DNA of 64,000 nt from Amyloporia xantha. Lineage: Eukaryota > Basidiomycota > Agaricomycetes > Polyporales > Adustoporiaceae. Below the pieces are notes generated by a model. It was not told the DNA's origin. It saw only the letters and a program-made list of their open reading frames with translations, and searched no databases. The position numbers and the translations under genes were made by a program. Location of the stretch: contig JAYKKR010000002.1 in the NCBI GenBank assembly GCA_036971615.1, positions 1,240,001 to 1,304,000 on the forward strand. Direction: 5' to 3'. This document shows positions 47,924 through 60,875 of the stretch, piece by piece (positions within the stretch are counted from its first letter, which is position 1; every line of letters begins with the position of its first letter).

Positions 47924-50900
47924 ATGTATCGCTTGCGGTAAGCACGCTGTCACCGACCGTCTGGATTAGCAGCGCTGAAATGGTCCAAATCCATCCAAAT
48001 CCATTCCTGGTGCCATATCCACCGATACTGCTGTCGTATTCTTGACGCCTCAAGAAAAAAGTCTGACACCAAGCGCAGCCAGGTTCCAGAGCCCCTGCGC
48101 GTGAAACCTCCTCCGGAACCCGTACCCTCTCTTCCTGCGGACGACTTTCGCACGTCATTGATCTTGCCAGAGTGCGTCCATGCATCCCTTCATATGTCTA
48201 ATCTCTTATTCACATAGGATACCTATCCGTCCTGCTATCTTCTTGCTCACTCTATGCTGGAATGGCACAGTCTCACTCGCCGGTTCAGTCTGCTGCGATC
48301 CTCCTCGGGTTCCCCCATACCTTTGGATGACCTGAAGTCCAAGTTCGCTGAGCAACGTGCGCGAGGTTCCCAGAATCAGGTAACAGAGGAGGAAGAGGAT
48401 ATGATACTGGAAGTTTTAGAGAGATTGCATGCCAGGACAGCTCGCACAAGGGCCAGCAACAGTGGAGAGGAGGCTGATAACGAACTTGGAGGTTCGCAGA
48501 CCAGAAAGTCAGGATCTAGGGACGGACGGTCTGGCGTCTCCCACCATGGGAGCCTCCGTGCGCTCTACGAGTACGGCGACGAGCTCCGTTTTGCATACGG
48601 CCACGTCGATCTCGTCCTTTTCCTCTGCTAAAGGTTCGCATCAAAGTAGGCGACTAAGCAATAATTTATTTGGGTCAGGCAAGTTTCGTGATCAAGCATA
48701 TCTACGGAACCAGACAAGACGAGGCGGGAGAGAGAAATCTTCGATCTCCGTCACACCTTCGGAATCCATGAGCACGATCGCGAGCATTCAGGCGGGGAAC
48801 CTCTCGATCTATTCAGACAACCAGAGTCTTAGGCCGAGCACCCCGGAAGGCAGCACGTACAGCCCGTCGACCTCTGCACCTTCTAGTCCTAATAACGACA
48901 AGACATTCGAGAGACAGCGTGGTGGACGATTAACACCAACGGAAGCGCGTTCAGACTATAAGATTATCAACACACGATTATCTAAAACGATGTCGCCGGA
49001 AGGCCTGAAGCGTGCGTCGATGGCCCTGGACGAAGTAATCAAGGAGCTGGAAGAGGAAGGCGACGACGAGATCGTAATGGAACGGTCTCCCATAGCACAT
49101 GGTTACAGTAACAGTCTCAACAGTGCTGCTGCTGCTGCTGTGCGTCATTCTCCACCCTCCTCATGTTTGTTCAGAATCCAACTCACACTTGTCGGCATAT
49201 TCTCATGTAGGTGGGAGGTTCTCCTCTTCTTCCGTCGGCCGAGCCCGACACTGGAACTGCCCTTTCGTCAGACGATCGCGTGGCTCAAGACGACTCTCAT
49301 CGCTCGTCGCCGTACCCTCGCTCTCGAACAACCTCTCCCACACCTCGTCTTCCTGGTTACATCCCAGGCATGCCGAGACCGATGACTCCTCGTGACCCGA
49401 CTTTCGATTCTGACGATCAAACTCCCTCGACTACTCCTCGTGCTGTATCTCCCCGTCTCCCGGTTTCCACTCCTTCATATTCAGCTATGCCCGCTCAGAG
49501 TCTAGTCACTACCGTGCAGAGAAGTAACTCCAGCACATCGACGGCTCGTCACTCGCCCGTACCAGTATCACCAACAATTTCATCGACGCCGCCCCTATTC
49601 TTCAACCGAAGTACAAATGGCAGGTTTACTCCGGACGATCGTCAGCGCAACGGTGGTAGCTCCCCTACCGCTGATGTCTTTGACTCGTCGAGTCCGGTCC
49701 GCAGACGCCCCATCTCGCCTCTCTCAGGTCCTACTTTCCAGCCATTAGCAGGTACACCCCCACGGTCGACTACCCCTTCCAACGTGACGTGGAACACGGC
49801 GTCCAGCCCGACAAGTACGAAGGCTCTTGGGCGCATTGAAAGCATGACGGCGCACAGCAGAAATGGTAGCAGCACTAGCATCGCAGACACAAACTCGGAC
49901 GCCCTTGAGCGCTCGAAGTCTATTCCGCGATCACTACGTTCACCCGCATTACCGGATTTCCCTTGGGTGGATCGCGGGCTAGGTGGGAATGTTCCACCTG
50001 CGCAGGCAGCGGAGGATCGGCCCCCGTCTGCAATGTCTGGTGTAGAATTAGGGTCTCCTCTTCAAATTTCGGGTCGTCCACTTCGTTCACCAACTCCGAC
50101 GACGCATAATAGGCGGAAGTCGACGACCTCGCCGTCTTTTCCTGAACCTGCGAATTCCATCGCGAATGGAGACGGCTATAGCCCTAGTCGTCGTTCTTCG
50201 AAACAGAACCATCATGCTTCATTGTCGCTGGGTTCCTCGCATGGGCTCCTGCTCTCTCCAATCGCCAACTCATCGAGATCTTCCATGGAATCAGCAGGAT
50301 CCAGCTATCATTCGTGGGACGACGATCACAAGAAGGATCGATTATTCGGTCTTTTTACTAGTCTTGATCAACAATACTCAGAATGGCATGATGTCTCCGG
50401 GGTTGACAAGTCGAGTTCTTCGACGCCAGGAACGTCTCCATATGAAGGATTGGACATTGAAGATGTTGTGCGGAGACAGACAGGGTTGACCAAGGGCGAC
50501 TTCTTAGCGATTCAGGACAAATTAGTGAGCGCTGCGCTGACGAAGGCTGTAACTCCCGATGGCCGTAATCGCGCGTCGTCTCTACGGAGGAGAAGACCGT
50601 CAACGTCACAGTCACATTATTCAATGAACGGCACTGACAATAAGGTATAGTGGTCAACATTTGGGTAGTATACGCTGGTTGATTCCTGTCACAGGTTGTG
50701 AGTTCCACGCCCCAGCCACAAGGGTCTGTCGATGTAGCTGCTTCCCGGGCTGTCGATCACATTGCCAAGGCAAGCGCGCTTCTCGATTCGGTTGTGGATA
50801 GTATCGAGTCTCCGCGAGTACAAGCATCTCTTATCCCGGATGCAGAAAGGTCTACGACAGCTGTTAAGGCCCCTCCTGATTCTAGACTCTCCAGTCCTGG

Positions 50901-53313
50901 TCGACGGAATCGCGCACTCGCGGATGCTCTTTTCGGGTCGGAAGACAAGGAGCGGCCGGCGACTCCTGCAGATATGCTCTCTATGAAGACTGATGACGTC
51001 TTCGCTGCGCACGAACGAGTACGCAAACCTGCGCCGGAAGAACCGTTATCCCCGCTATTCTCCCAAGGTAACATGCCGAGCCCATCATCATCGGATCTCC
51101 GTTCGCCAACCATGCCCAATTTCAATGTATCACGTCCGGGAAATAGCCCTCATGTCGACGCAGCGCAGTTGGCTGTGCAAGTTCGTCAGAAAGCTGAAGC
51201 CGCCACAGCAGCGCTGAGAAAATCACCTTCAATACCAAAGATAGGTGATGGCACCGGATCAATTCCTAGGAAGCGAATCAACCCGAGCCAAATTTCTTCG
51301 CCGACACTGGTATCGGCTTCTACCAGTGTCGACACTATCCCGCTCCCTTCACCTCCGGTAGTCCCTGGGCATCCTAATGGGTCATCCAGCAGAATTGGTA
51401 TGCGTTTCAGGAAGTTGAGGGGCACTCTTCGTGCGAAGACGCCAGTATCTGGTCTTCACGACGATATTACTCCGTATCCTGCTAACCTCCGACCTCCGCA
51501 CTCTGCTCCAGTGCCGATGTTTTCTCCTCCTAGCCCCCCAATTCAAGCCGATCCTGTCATCACCAGCCCTAGTCAAAGTGAGCAAATCAAGATGGCCACT
51601 TATCTCACTACTAGTCCTCCTGCTTCAGCGACACCTGGCCTGAAAGGTTTCATGGCTCGCTTCCGTAAACAGAGAGCCGCCGATTCATATCCAGCTCCTC
51701 AGCGGCAGCGATCGGCCCTTGCCTCTTCGACGCCTTCAACACTATCTTCCCAGCCATACGATAACAGCGTGAGCCAGTCTTTGCACTCAGCACCTGCGAC
51801 AAAAACAGACTTCCGAAGCGCTAGCCCCATGACCCCACGCTCGGCACCTGCAGAGAGTCTGTCAGCTCAGTCAAATGCTAATGCCGTCTCCATTCATTCG
51901 CTGCAATCACAAGATCCAGAACATACGGATGAAACTGCATTGAGGCAGTTATTCGATGCCGCATCTAATCTTGGTTTGGATCAAGCAGCCTTGAATGATC
52001 TCATTGCCCGCTCCCCTTCAACATCATCGAAATCGACCGCTTGGACGAAATTGACCAGGATGGGCTCTCTTACGGACAGTAGGACCAGCCGAGTGCAAAG
52101 TGTTCTGATGAGTGATGGCGGTCACAGAATGCCTGTTTCCGAGGGAAGACCTAGCATGGACGGACGACCTAGTATGGACGGAGTACTCTCAAGACCCTCC
52201 GCGGAGATTACAGAAGGGCGTGTTCGCAAGGCTCCTGAGAGTACTCTTCGACCTGTTCGTGAAAACGCGGCGGATGCATCTCTCAATCCGGTCGTGCGAA
52301 GGACAATTATTTTTCCTTCTGACTCAAGAGCATCGACGATAGACATGAATAATCTCATGCGTAAACAACGCCGTCAATCCGCCGGTGCTAACTCCAATAG
52401 TTCCATCCGCTCTATACATGATCGTGTGCCTACCCCGCCACCGCACAAGTCCGTTGGGGGACGACGATTTTCTACCGATACCTCTCCTCCAGTACCTCAG
52501 TTACCACCCTCATTTCAAAGTAGCACGGATGGTGTCTCTCCCCCTGGCCAGATGGAGCAGTCCAATTCTGCTTACGATTCGTTGTGGGTGTAGTATATTT
52601 ATACTCAAAATGCGTATTAACCGTCTTGGTTTCCTCAGATATGAAATGTACGCGGGGGATAGCAGAGCAGCCGGTGCCAATCCGGACGTGCACGGAGGAA
52701 GCAGTTCCAAACAACCACAGACCGCTGCGATACCGGAGTCCGGCCCTGCACTAGAAGTCATCGAAATGGCTAACGGGGAGACGATCTGGTATGCTTTAAC
52801 CAAGTTATATGTCGTTTCTGTGCTAATCCTGGCGCAGGTCCATTGTTAATGGGTTGCGGGACGATGACGGAGAGTCATTCTACGGAGACCGCTCAAGCTT
52901 TGTCTCGGAATACTCCCAGAAAGATTCCAGCAGTGACGGGCTGAAACTCTTCTTCAAAGGTCATGAGAAGAAATCGTCGAAGGGCAGTAATGCGTCTTTC
53001 TCCATGCACAAGAGGCCACAATATTCCAAGGGATCGCTTCGGCCAGAGACAAAGGTACTTTCATCTCATTGTGGGCTTCGTTCATGTCTCACGATGTTCT
53101 CAGGTTTTCTTCAGCTCTTCCGCACAGATTGGACGACTAATCGAAAATTTGTCGCGTGGTGTTGATGCTGGTTCGTTCAATATTGCTCCAGAGCCAACTG
53201 ATGGTCATCTTGGACACTCCACGTCCTCGTCATTGGGCTCAGAAGCTGACCTGCGCTTGACCGTCGAGGAAAGGCTTGAGCATATGCTGGGCTCGATGGG
53301 TTCAGCGACATAA
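47924..53313 (+). CDS. Large Ser/Pro-rich protein of unknown function (1618 residues)
   Basis: My model has exons 47924-47937, 48055-48171, 48271-48461, 48505-49139, 49211-50644, 50695-52583, 52639-52788, 52838-53054 and 53104-53313, all in phase with GT-AG introns of 43-117 nt. The 14-nt first exon (MYRLR) is chosen because it joins in frame to KKSDTKRS. The N-terminus has DDFRTSLILP, FSLLRSSSGSPIPLDDLKSK and FAEQRARGSQNQ, then a Glu-rich helix (EEEEDMILEVLERL). Most of the rest is disordered Ser/Pro/Thr-rich sequence with SP/TP sites, suggesting heavy phosphorylation. Short ordered islands include DDDHKKDRLFGLFTSLDQQYSEWHD, split by composition rather than domain limits, a helix TDETALRQLFDAASNLGL, and a C-terminal FFSSSAQIGRLIENLSRG. 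A double RPSMDG repeat occurs near 52150. I recognise no catalytic domain; a cortical or cytoskeletal adaptor is only a guess. Confidence 0.7.
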
Positions 53314-53809
53314 ATACAAGGGGCAAACTACATCCTATCATATTACTCTCCATCTCGCTCTTATCTTATCTTTTTTGGATCATAAATGAGGACTGTCAAT
53401 TATGCTATGATAACTACATGGTTAGATAATTATGAGAACATTCGGAAATCGGCGTGCCAGTGCTATCTGAGATGTGCCCTCAATTACCTGCTTTGCTCAA
53501 GCCACCTGTTGAGACATAGAGCAATCAAGGCATCAAGCAGAAGATCGTCTTGGTCAAAGGTGTATGTCATAACAGCGTGTGATCGGCCAACTGGCGTGTC
53601 TTGTTCCCCACGGCGAAACTTTGCCATTGGTACGTCTGTAGTTGGAGCAGAGGTGCTATACAACTAGAAGTCGATGAGCCAAGCATGACATTGCAAGCGA
53701 ATGCTGACTTCACGTACATCATATGTGTCCCATGTATCCGCTGACTTTCGCCATTCATATATAATGCCTTGCCTTGAGCGGAACAGGCGAGTACTGTGTC
53801 AGCCAAGGT

Positions 53810-54220
53810 TCAGTATACTCGCGAATCCCACTGTAGGATGATATGAACTGACTTGGGAATTGAACCACGCATAACAAACCAAGACATAGGCTCATTTTTT
53901 GTGCCGATCGTGACGTCCCCAAGGTGGTCATGCATAGACCAATGAAGGATTGCAACAGTATCTTTATCATCCTGAGTGACCTTCAGAAAGAGTTCACAGC
54001 CGAGATAGCGGTCAGTCTCTGGTCATGGATGAATGATACGAGAGCTGATACTTGCTGTTGTCCGAGTTTCCGTGGAGGAAACTTTCTCGGTGGTGAAACG
54101 GAAGAAGATTGGCTTGTCCACGCCGTTTTCAGGGTAAGTGAAACCGATAATGATGCATTCTCGAGGGTCGTCTTTGTTTGTGAAGAAAACACGGCTATCT
54201 TCTTTGTTGCGAGTAGCCAT
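53810..54220 (-). CDS. Small protein of unknown function, two exons (tentative)
   Basis: ATG at 54220 opens MATRNKEDSRVFFTNKDD and continues through a beta-strand-rich sequence (CIIIGFTYPENG, IFFRFTTEK). A downstream piece in another frame reads DRYLGCELFLKVTQDDKDT, then AILHWSMHDHLGDVTIGTK and WFVMRGSIPK, to a stop at 53810-53812. The two join in frame by a 33-nt GTATCA...CCAG intron, unusually short, or by a 66-nt intron with a weak GTTTCC donor. The total is about 120-125 residues with no signal peptide. The alternating hydrophobic/polar pattern suggests an all-beta fold. I recognise no family. Confidence 0.4.
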
Positions 54221-55143
54221 GGAAGATGATGGTACGGTCGGGTAAGATGATTTCTAGCAAGGTCTACGAGCGTGCCTCATATAGGTCAGCCAACTCCCGG
54301 AACTTGGAATCCTACCGGCAATCCAGCATGTGAACTGAAGCCTATCGATTATGGTTTCGAAGCGCTAGAGATAAAATAGCATTGCGTCTTGAGTGATGAG
54401 TCTGGGAGAACTCGGAGCCCATGACATGGCGAACTTACCTGCGTTACTACCCATGGTCAGGCGCGGCGGTGATAACCTCTGAACCTGGGGCGACTAGAAT
54501 AGGTAAGGACCCATGGCTTTGACTTTTGATCATTAACTACAAAGCCCCTTGTCCCGTCCATGTTGATAAGTGGCTTGCATCATAAACACGTCTCAGGTAC
54601 GTCCGGCATTTCCACATCTAAGGCACCGTTATCATGCACTTCTCCCGCGAGTGTTGAATCAATGACCGCACGCGTCTCGCGGAACGGGATGCGAATCTGA
54701 CATAGAAGGACATTCATTAGCGACCATCGCGGGAGATTATGGAACTCAGTCGTAAATCTGACACCTTACTTTCGGCTTCCTTCAAGGAATCAGCTTTCGC
54801 GAAGGAAGTTATATATGGGAACAAAGAACCGATGCATTCCGCACTTGCATGCGGAGAATACTGATGCCACGATACACGTGTGGAATGCCGTGAGTGGTTG
54901 AGGCTTCTGCATTGACACATGAACGACATTGTCAGTAGAAGAATAAGAATCACCGCTGCGAATGTCGTCGGAGGTGGATGCCGCACATGCCGTACACAAA
55001 GTCGGAAGCAGAGACTGTATGGCAGTTCAGAGATTTTCTCAATAGAAAACGACGGATGATATTGTCAAGTTTTCCTTTGGACAATTACTCCGTGCATCTA
55101 GCGACAAGGCATGCACAGACCAGCGCCGGCACAGCTCAAAGTC
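54221..55143. other. Intergenic region, nothing supportable
   Basis: About 0.9 kb with only short unsupported open frames on both strands. Confidence 0.35.
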
Positions 55144-55150
55144 TATATAA
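55144..55150 (+). promoter_or_regulatory. TATA box for a possible small secreted-protein gene
   Basis: TATATAA lies 95 bp upstream of the ATG at 55245, a usual distance for a fungal TATA promoter. Confidence 0.35.
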
Positions 55151-55244
55151 ACGTGTAGAACGTCAAGATGCAGCCGTCAATTGCCAACCATTTTTAGAAA
55201 GAACCTTGCGTACCATTGCATCGTACGGTTCGATTTCGGAAATA

Positions 55245-55556
55245 ATGCGTGCGCCGTTCCTCCTCCTTTCTGCCTCACTTGGGATAATTATATCTACCGG
55301 GGCTTCCAGAGCCGCGGACATCGCAGGGCCATATGACAATAGAGTGGAAACTGAATGGCGGATAACTCACCTGGCATATGATAGCAGAAGAATGCTGGAG
55401 CGCGCAGCAGCTGCAGAGGGTTGGCATCCCATAGTAGATAGCACTTGGAGGCACGGTAGGCTGCCCGCGCAATCGAGTTTATGCTTTAATCTCGGAAATA
55501 CGACTCGAGCAATGTCGATGGCGACTGTCTCTAATACTGTTCCGATGATCATCTAA
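55245..55556 (+). CDS. Possible small secreted protein (103 residues)
   Basis: From the ATG at 55245 the frame encodes MRAPFLLLSASLGIIISTGA, which has the n-h-c layout of a signal peptide, with likely cleavage after SRA (about residue 23). About 80 residues of mature, Arg-containing sequence with one Cys follow. The frame is open further upstream, but the TATA box at 55144 favours this start. No family is recognised, no introns are seen, and the sequence could still be a chance frame. Confidence 0.35.
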   Translation: MRAPFLLLSASLGIIISTGASRAADIAGPYDNRVETEWRITHLAYDSRRMLERAAAAEGWHPIVDSTWRHGRLPAQSSLCFNLGNTTRAMSMATVSNTVPMII

Positions 55557-57719
55557 CATTACTACTGACATATATTAATACAATGCTGGCCGGTCAGCTG
55601 TGCAAGATGGCTCAATCACAATTGGGAAACGAACCTTCTAACAGATCAACTCAATGATAGCGCGCCGAGTGCAGGCGAGTCTACTCTCCACGGTCTTCCG
55701 TACAACCCGTGAACCGTCCGTCCGGGGAACCAATTTAACGGACAGATAGAGAGCTGCGTGCCGTCCTGCTGCTCATGTGCAACAATATCACTCTAAATGC
55801 TGAACAATTCACTCGTGAGGTATTTCGGCCGTGCCTAACGACCGAGGTACCAGCTATGGATAGAATGTCGTGTAGCGAAGGTTTCAAGCCCTCGGAAGTG
55901 ACTCGGACATTGGAGTAATGTGTGGCGGCATGAGAATTGGATGACAAGAGTCGCATGAGTTTCAGAACCTCAGATGCGGGCCGAGCTTTTGAGCAGGTTC
56001 AGGACAAATTGAACCACAGGCTGGTGACCAACACCTCGCTCGGTATAAACATTGCTCATGCCAGTGCCATAGCTCCTCAGGGGTGACACTCCAGAAGCCA
56101 GTTACAATCAGTGAGTGTATCAATTCCTGATAGTCGGGATTTGTACTTACGAGTACATGTGCAATAGCATACTGATTGGAGACGTTTGCTGCCATAAAAC
56201 GACAAGTGCAATCTCTTCTCTCATCTTGCACCGATCCATCGTCGATTCCAAACAGGTTTATCGGATAGCAATCAGAACGATTGGCAGCTGGATAGAGGCA
56301 AACCATTGCGGCTCAACCATAAATTTTCACCATTCAATCGGGCCGAAACATTACGGCATGCTCCTATATGTGGAGGGGGAAAGCACATAATAGCGCTTCG
56401 ATACACATACCACACACTGTGGCCAAGAGCCCAGAGGTGAGTCTCTAGTCATTCGGAACTGAATACTTGAGAGTCTGCATAGTGATCAAGGGATCTGAAC
56501 CGCAAGGAGAAAGTCATCTTGGAGCGATATTCGACGTCGCAACGTTGCCGGCTATTAATTGGCATCGTAAGTAATCCGGAACAAAAGTTATGCTTTGAAG
56601 GAGGAAAAATCAGTTCGGTCTAGTCATGCAAACTAAATACCGCAGTTTCTTACCATGTGTTCAGTTCACCCGTCTATTTGAGGGTCTCGGAAGACTCCAA
56701 AAGCTAATAGAGATTGGAAACCTAATTGTCCATAGTTGCAGAACCCCGGAATAGCAGAAGTGTGCCCGCTCCGAGTCGACACAAGATAAACCCGTGCCGT
56801 GCAGCTTGACATATCTGTATTGCCTTTGGTCTTGCTAGTATTCCTGACCACTGATAGACCATCTATGGGCATGAATGATGGATGACGCAGGAGCGGAAAA
56901 AGAGCGAGGATAGCTGTTTCGAGTATGGTGAAGTGACCCTTACTATGAAGGCAAGAGCGCGCGATGCTGAAGCGCTGAGGACTTGCCTATTGGATCCTCT
57001 TGTCAATACGCGATGATACGGACCACGGAACTGCTGAAAGCGTTCGGTGTTCTAACGTGCACAGCCATGGGATACGAAGTATCGGCGATTAGCACGTTAT
57101 GATCGATTTACCTCCAATTTGCTGACAACCGACAGGCAGCATGGACGTTGTAATGGTTATTACAACTTATCTATTTCGAAGCGAAGTGAACTTCGAATTT
57201 GAACGTAACTCTGAAGTTTGAACAGCACCTGACGCTGTAGAAGCTCAAGGATATTTGCCCAGGGTGACGTAACTAAACGTTCCGTCAGTGATAATTGAAA
57301 CGCAAGACTGAATTATAACACCTTACGAAGGCCACACAGAACACCTGATATGTTGTGTAGATGAACATGGCATAGGTGTTCTCACCTTGGTGTTGCAATT
57401 GACGACGTATGGCGAGAAGAATTTCGCCAGAGCGCTGGGGTGGGAGTGTACCGATGTACTGGCGATATCATCATCTGGTGTGATTTTTACAAATCAGCAT
57501 ACTCACCGACCATTACAATTGGGTACAGTTCCATTTAGAACTACAAGCCGACGAATGCAAAGTCAATCCACCGGCGCGCAGATGACCGACTTATGAATCT
57601 CTCCAGGATGTCAGACTCCATGCTATACAAACTTCAAGTCTCACAGAAAGCTAGAACAACACTGATGGAAGATATACCGGACAACAGACAACACTACGAG
57701 AGCTATGACTGACAAACAA
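55557..57719. other. 2.2-kb gene-poor region
   Basis: Open frames here are short and without recognisable features. No repeats were noticed. It ends at the stop of the BTB gene. Confidence 0.35.
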
Positions 57720-59327
57720 TTAGGAGTTGACCTTCCACAGAGGCCGCCTGCGCAGTTTTCGGGTGACATGCACCGCACTCCCGCCAAAGTTGCCCCCACC
57801 AAACGCGAGCACAACAGTCTCTTCTGCCCCTTGACCGCGAGCGATACCTCGTTTTCTCATCTCGATGGCGTCTTTAGCGAACTTGAACCGCGCCTGATCA
57901 GAACCTGTATATCGCGTGAGCCTTCGCCCAGTCATCAGAAGGCCGCAGGCTGTACGCACCAATCTGAAATGTAGGCGATTCCACAGCAGCTTTGAACAGA
58001 TCAAACGGCACACGTGCGAAGACTTGCAGGAGGGTGTCCCTGCCAGCATCCGACGGCGGATGCCCATCTGGATGCGGCGAGACCGGGGTGGCCTGCCCTC
58101 CTACATTTAGCATTTGCGGGAGCGTGACGACAAGGAAGTTGAAGACATCGTCCTTCAGTCTCTGTGCATACGGACCAAAGACAGCAGTCCTTGGAGGGAG
58201 CGGATGCTGCTCAATAGGTGTTGATGTGCCGTCGGACGGCGCTGGCATTGCGTCCACAAATTCTAACCAATTGGCAATGTTGTCAATGGTGATGGACTGT
58301 CTGCATACTTCATAAGCGTAGTTGCAGAAATCATCCATATGGCCAAGGAGGCAGCCTGCTGCAAGAGCGCTTCTTGCATTTTGAGAGTTTATCAGATTCA
58401 ATGACATAGATGAATAGAGATAACCGAGTGCTATCGTCGAGACATGGCGATCAACGTTAGCGAGCAAGATAAATTCGAACAACACACCGATTGCAAAGCC
58501 CTGGGAAATTGACCGTGCAATCAACATTGTGAACTATTATCATGATACAAAGCGCACCTCCTCCGTGATCTCTGGTTCGTGCTCCAGAGGAACATAAATT
58601 GCAAATTGACCGGTAGACGATGGTGACGTGGACATCAAGTGTGCAAGGAATGGCGATCTCGAGAGAATAAGAGCGTGCAATCGGTACATATTTTGGCGGG
58701 AGTGCTAAAGGAGGGCAGTGAGCAGTCAATATGCATGATACAGTGATCCGATTACTGTCGTAACTGACCAGTACAATATCTGAATAGTTCTGTTCAGAGA
58801 CTGTGCTGTCAATATAATTTCACAACTCATTGGCTGGGAAAGCGACGCACACCAGCCTGAAATCCTGAGTGGTACAGGTAGTTCACGATCTCCTCGTTGT
58901 GTAATTGATACGGCGATGGCCTGTGCAACATACAAGGAAGTGCGATAAGTCATAAATATTCGAATTGGTAAGATCCACATGAAACTCTCGTAACTAAAAC
59001 AAAGAATTGGCGAGAGGTGAGTCTATCGCAATAGCCGTTTCGATACTGGCCCACATCATTTAGAGCCCCAACCCATCCTAAACACGATCGCCGACATGTA
59101 AAGCAAGCTACGAAAGGACCAAAAGGTTCCACGAAACACGAACATGCGCTCTGTGGGAGAAAGGATACACCATCATGCTAAAGCGGAAACACTCACTGAG
59201 CATAGCCATTCACCGCTGGTGCACTCGCCACACCTGCCGATGGGCCTGAATGGTTTGCATAAGCCCCGTCCTGCACCGTGTCGACCACTGCTGCGCCGTT
59301 ACTAGGGCCGCCATGGCCGTTCATCAT
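57720..59327 (-). CDS. BTB/POZ-domain protein
   Basis: Model: exons 59197-59327, 58853-58920, 58769-58800, 58558-58704, 58488-58500 (13 nt), 57960-58430 and 57720-57904, all in phase, giving 348 residues. After a Gly/Ala-rich start, the BTB fold is read across five exons: YLYHSGFQA, NYSDIVLHSRQNMYRLHALI, LSRSPFLAHLMSTSP, GFAIALGYLYSSMSL, NARSALAAGCLLGHMDDFC. The C-terminal half has RVPFDLFKAAVESPTF, SDQARFKFAKDAIEMRKRG and EETVVLAFGGGN, then GSAVHVTRKLRRRPLWKV, a conserved fungal layout as I recall it. BTB domains dimerise and often recruit Cul3 or chromatin partners; the role here is unknown. Intron 1 (276 nt) is long for this genome and may hide an exon. Confidence 0.75.
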
Positions 59328-59537
59328 TGGAGCGGTTGTATGTTATTTCAGGTTATTTCGTGTATGAGGAACTGCAAAAGGTTCCTCTGAGACCAAACGA
59401 GCAACGATGAGCGACGCGACTGGGATAACAGGGAGCAGGCGGAGAAAGTTGGTGCAAGAATTCACCGCTATTCACCGAGACGTGACAAATGTCACATCTA
59501 TATTTCTCGGTCACATCAGAGGAGGAGCGCTGCTACT

Positions 59538-59801
59538 TATTGCTGGTTTCAGCGCCCAAGGCGCGGCGGCCAAACGTGTACAAATTTTGGCCTGTGGCTG
59601 TTTTTTTCTAAGGCTGCGACCGCGAAACTCGAACAACTGTAGCTCGCTCATTTCTCATTGTCTCGACCTGCTTCATAAATCAAAATTGCTCTATTTATCT
59701 GTCCGGAGGGCACCACGAAGTCCGTTCGACGAAAATCCAACTCGTTTCAAAGTTGCTTTTTCGCCGTCCACCAGCACTCAGAACAGCTCGGGCTCTTTCT
59801 C
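59538..59801 (+). repeat. Left arm of a long inverted repeat
   Basis: About 264 bp, starting TATTGCTGGTTTCAGCGCCC, that recur reverse-complemented at 60826-61089. The two arms encode the same 80-odd-residue frame without a difference, so they appear identical. The arms plus a 1.02-kb spacer span 1552 bp. Confidence 0.85.
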
Positions 59802-60679
59802 CACAACTCGCACCCTCATTCGCTTGCCTTCAGACAGCCTTGGTAAACTCTCTTGAGAGCCCCACACTGATATTTCCCTGTATAAAAGTGTGCAAATTTC
59901 TAAGCTGTACTTGGAGCACCTTCACCTGCACTGCTCGAGGTGTGCGACGTCTCTGGGCTGTTCATTGATGAGATCGTCAATCACATAGAAACGTACCATC
60001 CAAAAGGTACTCAAATTACTTAATAGGACTGGAGATTTGGTGTGTTGCCAGATGCAAAGTGCACCGTGGACAAGGGCTGTCACCGTGTGAGATTGGGTTG
60101 GCGGTGAGTGCGGTGTCTTTATCCATGCTATTTTTTCATCTGAATGTCTCTGTATAATGAATTATTGCACTGTATATTCTACTCAAATGAACTCAGTTCA
60201 TTTGAGGCTGCAGAGGTCTGTTTTGAAGTCAACGGTTTGGAGGATGCAATTGAGGATAGGCTTCACCCCTCGAAAGGTATGTATTTTGTCTTTACAGTCG
60301 TATTTATCCTTGAATAGAGATTTCGGTTAAGGACTCGCAGGAGAATCAGTACCATTCCGATTGAATGCGTGCTGCAGGTGAGGTGTCAGGTGAATGATCG
60401 CTTGCTGACACTTGTCTGCTTGTTCTGATTCTTTCCTATATGACTTGTGTTTTCTGTACATACAATTGAATTTATGATGAATGAACAACAGTATAGCTAT
60501 TCAGCAGATAGGGAACTCTGTGGTCACCCTTGAAGCAAGATGTTATGCTCTGACCAACTCTGACATAGTACCGATGACAAGAAATATATTTTGTGACTAC
60601 CATCTTACACGGTGCACTGGAGAGGATCAACAAAGATTCTTCTGAGCTGAAAGAATGAGGAAACACGTTGCAGAGCGGG

Positions 60680-60875
60680 AGTGAAAGCCGTCCTGAGTGC
60701 TGGTGGGTGGCGAAAAAGACGGCTCGGAACGCTGCACACTTTCGTAGAGGCCCAATCTGGTGCAGGGCCCTCGAGAAGGTCTATCAAGACAGACCTAAGA
60801 GAAAAGAACATGAATTCATGTCACAAAGAAGGAGCCCGAGCTGTTCTGAGTGCTGGTGGACGGCGAAAAAGCAAC
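60680..60875 (-). repeat. Diverged 152-bp tandem repeat inside the inverted-repeat structure
   Basis: A CTTTTTCGCC...CCACCAGCACTCAG block occurs on the minus strand at about 60875 and again 152 bp further along (about 60719), with similar flanking CTCGAG and TTTCAGCTC motifs. A related diverged stretch follows the left arm around 59815-59890. Confidence 0.5.
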
